Below, piece after piece: positions 60,106 through 64,000 of a stretch of 64,000 nt of DNA. Within the stretch, counting starts at the first letter, position 1; each line of letters opens with the position of its first letter. Both the position numbers and the translations under genes were made by a program. Source of the DNA: Sipunculus nudus. Lineage: Eukaryota > Annelida > Sipuncula > Golfingiida > Sipunculidae. The stretch spans positions 21,095,508 to 21,159,507 of the forward strand of contig CM049313.1 in assembly GCA_026874595.1 (NCBI GenBank), written 5' to 3'. Under the pieces are notes generated by a model, which saw only the letters and a list, made by a program, of their open reading frames with translations, did not search any database and was not told where the DNA came from.

Positions 60106-60781
60106 TGTAACGGGGTCGTAAAAGAGTGTTCGGGGAGATGTTGGTCTCTCTTTCTCTCTCGACAAAGAAACTTAATGACGCCAAGTGGTGGTGCATAAGT
60201 TTACTACAAGACAATAGAGACAAATGTTGAAATGGCGTGCTGCCACAACGAACAGTATGAGCGGAATATTTATAACGTGTTAACACACATGCGGAAATAA
60301 TACATTAAGAAAACAGTCGCATGTTTGTATTTTATGCGTTAGCAAAACTGACGTCGGGTTTCGGAGAGAGTAAAAGTAACGTTTAAGCTCGAGAGCAAAA
60401 TTGAGTCAATGTTAAAAGTTACGTCAAAGCAAATATTTCGAGACCTTTTAGAAAAGACAGTTATAAAGGTAGTTAAAAATAAGAAACCTTTAACATTATG
60501 AAAAATGATAACTCACCTACAAGACTATAGAGACAAATGTTGAAATGGCGTGCTGCCACAACGAACAGTATGAGCGGAATGCCGTCTCCACGGCTAGATT
60601 TCCCGCTCTTACCTACTCTATTGTTTTGTAAAACAAGACCAAATCTGAAGGGGGAACCCTGGCCTAGAATAAGAAAAAAATAAAGCAAATCCCTGAGGGA
60701 GAACCCAGGAAACGAATCGGACGAGTTCGGTCGGTGAACCAAGGTCGGGGAACTAAACGAGTTTAAGGTAGACCCGTTACA
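60106..60781 (-). repeat. 5' LTR
   Basis: 676 bp, the partner of the LTR at 52740. It has the same terminal inverted repeats and the same 63-bp internal duplication (60205-60267 and 60518-60580). About 2% different from its partner. Confidence 0.95.
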
Positions 60782-60829
60782 TATATATATATATTCTGGC
60801 GTCGCCAGAATGATCCGAAGAGAAAACAA

Positions 60830-61900
60830 GATATCTACCCCTGCCGACAAGACCAACAACTTCTACAAGCTAGAACCACAGACCTATAACAAACTCCTTG
60901 AAGAAAATATAACAAAGACCTACAAGAAATCGCAAAAAAAATGCAGCACATGAAACCAACCTCGAAAACAAAAAAATAGCTACAAGACTCAAGCTTGCGG
61001 ACAGAGTGGAAACCATGGCGGAAAATGAAGCATTTGTTACACTGAAAGACCACAAACCCAACTTTTGGAATAAGCCCACCTGCAGACTGATCAATCCAGC
61101 AAAAACCGAAATTGGCAGAATCAGCAAACAAAAACTTGAAAAAATTAACATCAACGTCCGAAAAACACTTCGACTGAACCAATGGAAAAACTCACAGGAT
61201 GTTTCAAAAGAATTGAAGACAAAGGTAACACAACATTTATAGGATTCGACATATGTGAATTCTATCCTTCGATCTCTCAGCAGCTACTAAAAAACGCCAT
61301 CGATTTCGCATCGAAAATTGAACACATTCCAGAAGCGACAGAAGAAATAATAAAGAAATCCCTGCTGTTTCACAACAACACGGCCTGGAACAAAAGAAAT
61401 AACAAAGAGCGATTTGACGTAACAATGGGCAGCTACGATGGGGCAGAAACTTGTGACCTGGTTGGACTATATTTGCTGTCAGAACTTCGAAAAATTGATG
61501 GTATCGACGTAGGATTATACAGAGATGACGGCCTTGCCGCATGCAACTTGAAACCCAGAGACGCTGAACAAGTTAAAAAAAAAATTGCAAGATCTTTAGC
61601 CAATTTGGACTGAAAATCACAACCGAAGCCAATAAAAAAATTATAGACTTCCTGGACATCACATTGGACCTGAACAGAGGAGAATACAAACCATTCATGA
61701 AACCAAACAATATCCCAACTTATATCCATAAGCACAGTAACCATCCCTCATCCATAATAAAGAATATACCAGCAAGTATCTCAACAAAAGACTGTCCACC
61801 ATTTCATCCAGCGCAGAAGTATTTGACCGAGCTGCACAACCATACCAAGATGCATTAAGAAAAAGCGGATATGACCACAAACTAAAATACTCCGAACCAC
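60830..61900 (+). pseudogene. Penelope-like reverse transcriptase, frameshifted
   Basis: RT of the Penelope type, related to telomerase RT rather than to LTR-element RTs. Blocks in order across three frames: ADKTNNFYKLEPQTYNKLL (from about 60838), ATRLKLADRVETMAENEAF, FVTLKDHKPN and NKPTCRLINPAKTEIGRISK (61006-61240), then FIGFDICEFYPSISQQLL (near 61236) and the catalytic YRDDGLAACNL (near 61518), then FLDITLDLNRGEYKPF and NIPTYIHKHSNHPSSIIKNI. Frameshifts lie near 60937-60945 (an A run), near 61190-61210, near 61580-61610 and near 61780. YRDD is intact, but the frame is broken at least four times. Block order matches the family; no other element type has this combination. Confidence 0.85.
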
Positions 61901-61977
61901 AACAACCCAACTAAAACAGTTAGAAGAGAAAAAGAACGAGACACATCATATGGTTCATTCCACCATACAGCGCAAAT

Positions 61978-62612
61978 GTGAAAACAAATATCGGAAAAAA
62001 GTTCCTGCAACTCCTGGATAAGTGTTTTCCCCCGGACCACAAGCTGCATAAAATACTGAACCGAAACACTGTGAAACTCAGCTACAGTTGCATGCCAAGC
62101 ATGAAACAGATAATTTCGGCACACAACCAAAGACTCCTCAGACATGAAAGAGAGAAAGAAAAAACGGAAGTTACCAGCACAAATTGCAACTGCAGAAATA
62201 AAAATGAATGTCCGATCAAGGAAGGATGCCTTACACAAAGCGTAGTTTACCAAGCCACAGTCACCAGACAAGATAATAATCACGTGGAAACATATTGGAC
62301 TGACAGAGAACACCTTCAAAACAAGATACTATGGACACATCAGTAGTTTTAAGAATAAGAAATACAGAAACAGTACCACACTTAGCCAATATGTATGGAC
62401 CTTGAAATAAGATAAAGTGCCATATGCCATCAAATGGAAAATTATCACAAAACGCAAAGCCTACTCCACCACAACGAAAAAAATGTAACTTATGTAACAC
62501 TGAAAAATATTTTACTTTATGCAGACCAGAAGAAAGCACATTGAACAATAGAAGCGAACTGACCACGACTTGTAAACACAAGACCAAACACCTGCTTTGT
62601 AACGTTAAGTAA
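61978..62612 (+). pseudogene. Penelope-like GIY-YIG endonuclease region, broken
   Basis: Starts with a basic linker (NRNTVKLSYSCMPSMKQI, RHEREKEKTEV), then a Cys-containing segment (CNCRNKNECPIKEGCLTQ) and the start of the endonuclease fold, VVYQATVTRQDNNHVETYW (near 62242-62300). In intact relatives the last part continues with YIG plus Leu/Thr; here the frame shifts just after ETY, so the second half of the YIG motif is lost. Later blocks [20 protein letters not shown] and CKHKTKHLL (62483-62612) are in other frames. The nuclease would nick target DNA to prime insertion; this copy cannot. Confidence 0.75.
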
Positions 62613-62748
62613 TCACACAAATCCCCACGGAACCAGCGCAACACAATAGCCACCTGGGCCCCAGCGACAACCTCACCGAACCGAATAACCCCAGATTAAT
62701 CCGACCTATTATGGCAAACTTTACCTGCACGTCTGATCAGTTCAGTTA

Positions 62749-62804
62749 GTACCTGAAGAGTGAGCCGGCTAGCCAGCTGTACTCATGAAACAGTTCTGTA
62801 GTAC
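62749..62804 (+). ncRNA. hammerhead ribozyme (PLE-associated)
   Basis: All core parts are present in the right order. Helix I GTAC (62749-62752); conserved core CTGAAGA (62753-62759, consensus CUGANGA); helix II GTGAG (62760-62764) with CTCAT (62782-62786), 5 bp including one G-U; core GAAA (62787-62790); a very short helix III CAG/CTG (62791-62793 and 62796-62798) with a 2-nt loop; then TA with predicted cleavage after A62800; and helix I again, GTAC (62801-62804). Short helix III is the hallmark of hammerheads found in Penelope-like elements. It lies in the tail of the Penelope element, downstream of the endonuclease remnant, as expected. Confidence 0.85.
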
Positions 62805-62832
62805 ATGAAGTAAAACTAACTGTTTATGATAC

Positions 62833-62833
<1 letters not shown>

Positions 62834-62868
<35 letters not shown>

Positions 62869-62877
62869 TATATACTT
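62834..62877. repeat. (AT)n microsatellite at Penelope 3' end
   Basis: About 44 bp of AT repeat with one AAA interruption. Confidence 0.95.
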
Positions 62878-64000
62878 AATATACATATGCCTATTTAAAT
62901 TATTGATGTAAACATTTAAAATTGAAATCCTTTATTAACATTTTATGGTATTTTTCGTTTTCACCGATATTACTTCAGGCATTTCAGGAAAACAGTTCAA
63001 GGACAGAATCTGACCGAGGGATCAGCTTGGGGTAATTTTTCGCCAAATCGTATCTTTGTTGGCATGTACCCCTGGGTAAGTTAATTGACCAAAGGTGTAA
63101 AACAAACCCGTACTGCGCAGACAACATACTACGGTCCCAGGGCGCGTCACGGCAGCCTATCAAAGCAACCAAGTTGTTTGATGTTTATTAATCTACCCAG
63201 ACTTTACATGCACGGGAGGGGGGTGGGGGGGGGGGGGGGGGGGGGCATGCAGGAGATCAGCAGGGGAGACCTTGACATATATGGAAATTGTTGAGAAAAT
63301 ATGTGTCCTGGCTTCAAAAAGGTGGATGAAACTGCTTCATGTACTTGACAATTAAATACACTTATAGTGTTTTAGTTATAAATGCAGGCCATTGTGACTA
63401 TTGATTAGTTATAAAGTCACGTCTGCAATTTTCTACTCCTTTTAGGGAAGTTCTGTCCCCTGTAGTATACACTACTGAATCTAAAGGCAGAGTATCAGCA
63501 TAAAAATAGGGCATCCTTCTGAAATTTTATCTTTAACACAGAAATTTTATACATACTGTATCAGTGACTAACTGCGTTTCAACTTCCCGAATAGAAGCGA
63601 GAGGAGGCGCCAAACATTCGGGCATTCGTTTGACTAAATGACAAGAAACTAGCACTTAAAGCGTTCATACTACTGCACCGTTTAAGAGAATAAGGTCTTT
63701 ACAAATATGTTTCTCTTTTGCGTTTTACCTGATTCCGCCATATGATCATCATCACATGGCATAATAAGGATTTATTGAAATGATGATAAAATATATCTAC
63801 ACAGTTTACTTCCGACAACCAACTTGGTTTTTTTTTATTATTTACCGTGCTTTATATAACCAGTTTAATCAAGCTTTGTAATCAGTTTGCTTAGCATCTG
63901 ATTTTCCGCATATCTGCTGGTTGAATATAATTTTGATAATTTTAATTTACCCCGTTTATTATTTATAATCGTTCTTGATTTTAATTTTTTTAGTGATTTA
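62878..64000. other. no gene; long G run
   Basis: AT-rich apart from 63100-63260. A G-run of about 30 bases with one T and one A interruption lies at 63214-63245, possible G-quadruplex DNA. No gene supported; the last 300 bp are AT-rich and featureless. Confidence 0.5.

Larger units (their letters stand above)
52740..60781 (-). mobile_element. full-length Ty3/gypsy LTR retrotransposon
   Basis: An 8.04-kb element transcribed right to left. It has two 676-bp LTRs (52740-53415 and 60106-60781), each starting TGTAACGG and ending CCGTTACA, a primer-binding site inside the right LTR, a purine tract inside the left LTR, and the order gag, protease, RT, RNase H, integrase that defines Ty3/gypsy. Flanks are TATA-like on both sides (52736-52739 and 60782-60785), consistent with a 4-bp target duplication but not distinctive in a (TA)n setting. 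The LTRs differ at about 14 substitutions and 2 indels (about 2%), so the insertion is fairly young. Gag is intact but pol has about nine lesions, so this copy cannot make a full Pol unless the lesions are assembly errors. Confidence 0.95.
60782..62877 (+). mobile_element. degenerate Penelope-like element
   Basis: A 2.1-kb element with an RT, a C-terminal GIY-YIG-type region and a hammerhead ribozyme in its tail: the architecture of endonuclease-bearing Penelope-like elements. Its left end is the (TA)n tract in which the gypsy element sits, so the original 5' part is either truncated or was a TA-rich end. A perfect 9-bp hairpin lies at 60793-60811 (ATTCTGGCG/CGCCAGAAT). The 3' end runs into (AT)n (62834-62877). 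Confidence 0.8.

Noticed and set aside
61237-62653. Minus-strand open frames across the Penelope element
   Set aside because: They are shadows of the plus-strand RT and endonuclease coding sequence.

Overview
The window looks like non-coding, repeat-rich DNA from an AT-rich animal genome. No host gene could be identified with confidence. Long (AT)n arrays, tRNA-headed SINEs, hAT-type MITEs, a Ty3/gypsy element with a CCHC Gag, a Penelope-like element with a C-terminal GIY-YIG remnant, and interspersed repeats carrying TGACCTTGACC motifs together suggest a marine invertebrate. A lophotrochozoan such as a mollusc is the most likely guess, but that is inference from the repeat repertoire, not from a marker gene.

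Layout. 0-6 kb: a tRNA-like SINE head, an (AT)n array, one weak candidate exon, and a 54-bp minisatellite of about 20 units (3525-4640) that is open on both strands. 6-25 kb: single-copy-looking AT-rich DNA with dispersed repeat copies, a decayed non-LTR retrotransposon tail (15.0-15.75 kb), tRNA-like repeats, and tandem repeats at 23.6-23.9 kb. 25-38 kb: a repeat carrying nuclear-receptor-like half sites (25.4-25.8 kb), GAGTCC-type degenerate arrays (also at 22.2-22.5 kb), a palindrome-rich patch at 28.1 kb, SINE copies and hAT MITEs. 38-50 kb: a short hAT element with a perfect 8-bp target duplication (38858-39739), a (TTCA)n array, and a composite satellite block with an embedded MITE at 40.4-41.2 kb.

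52.7-60.8 kb: an essentially full-length Ty3/gypsy retrotransposon on the minus strand. It has two 676-bp LTRs about 2% different, a primer-binding site, an intact 431-residue Gag, and a pol (PR-RT-RH-IN) broken by about nine stops and frameshifts. The Gag/Pol junction has a textbook -1 frameshift signal: TTTAAAC directly before the gag stop, an 8-nt spacer, then a perfect 10-bp stem. The element sits in a (TA)n tract at the border of the next element.

60.8-62.9 kb: a degenerate Penelope-like element on the plus strand. It has an RT with YRDD, a GIY-YIG-type C-terminal region and, just downstream, a sequence that folds as a complete hammerhead ribozyme core. 62.9-64 kb: no recognised gene; one long G run.

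The observations most worth checking are the frameshift signal, the hammerhead ribozyme, the contrast between intact gag and broken pol, the CTCF-like motif set (including an inverted identical 16-bp pair 2 kb apart), and the receptor-half-site repeat.
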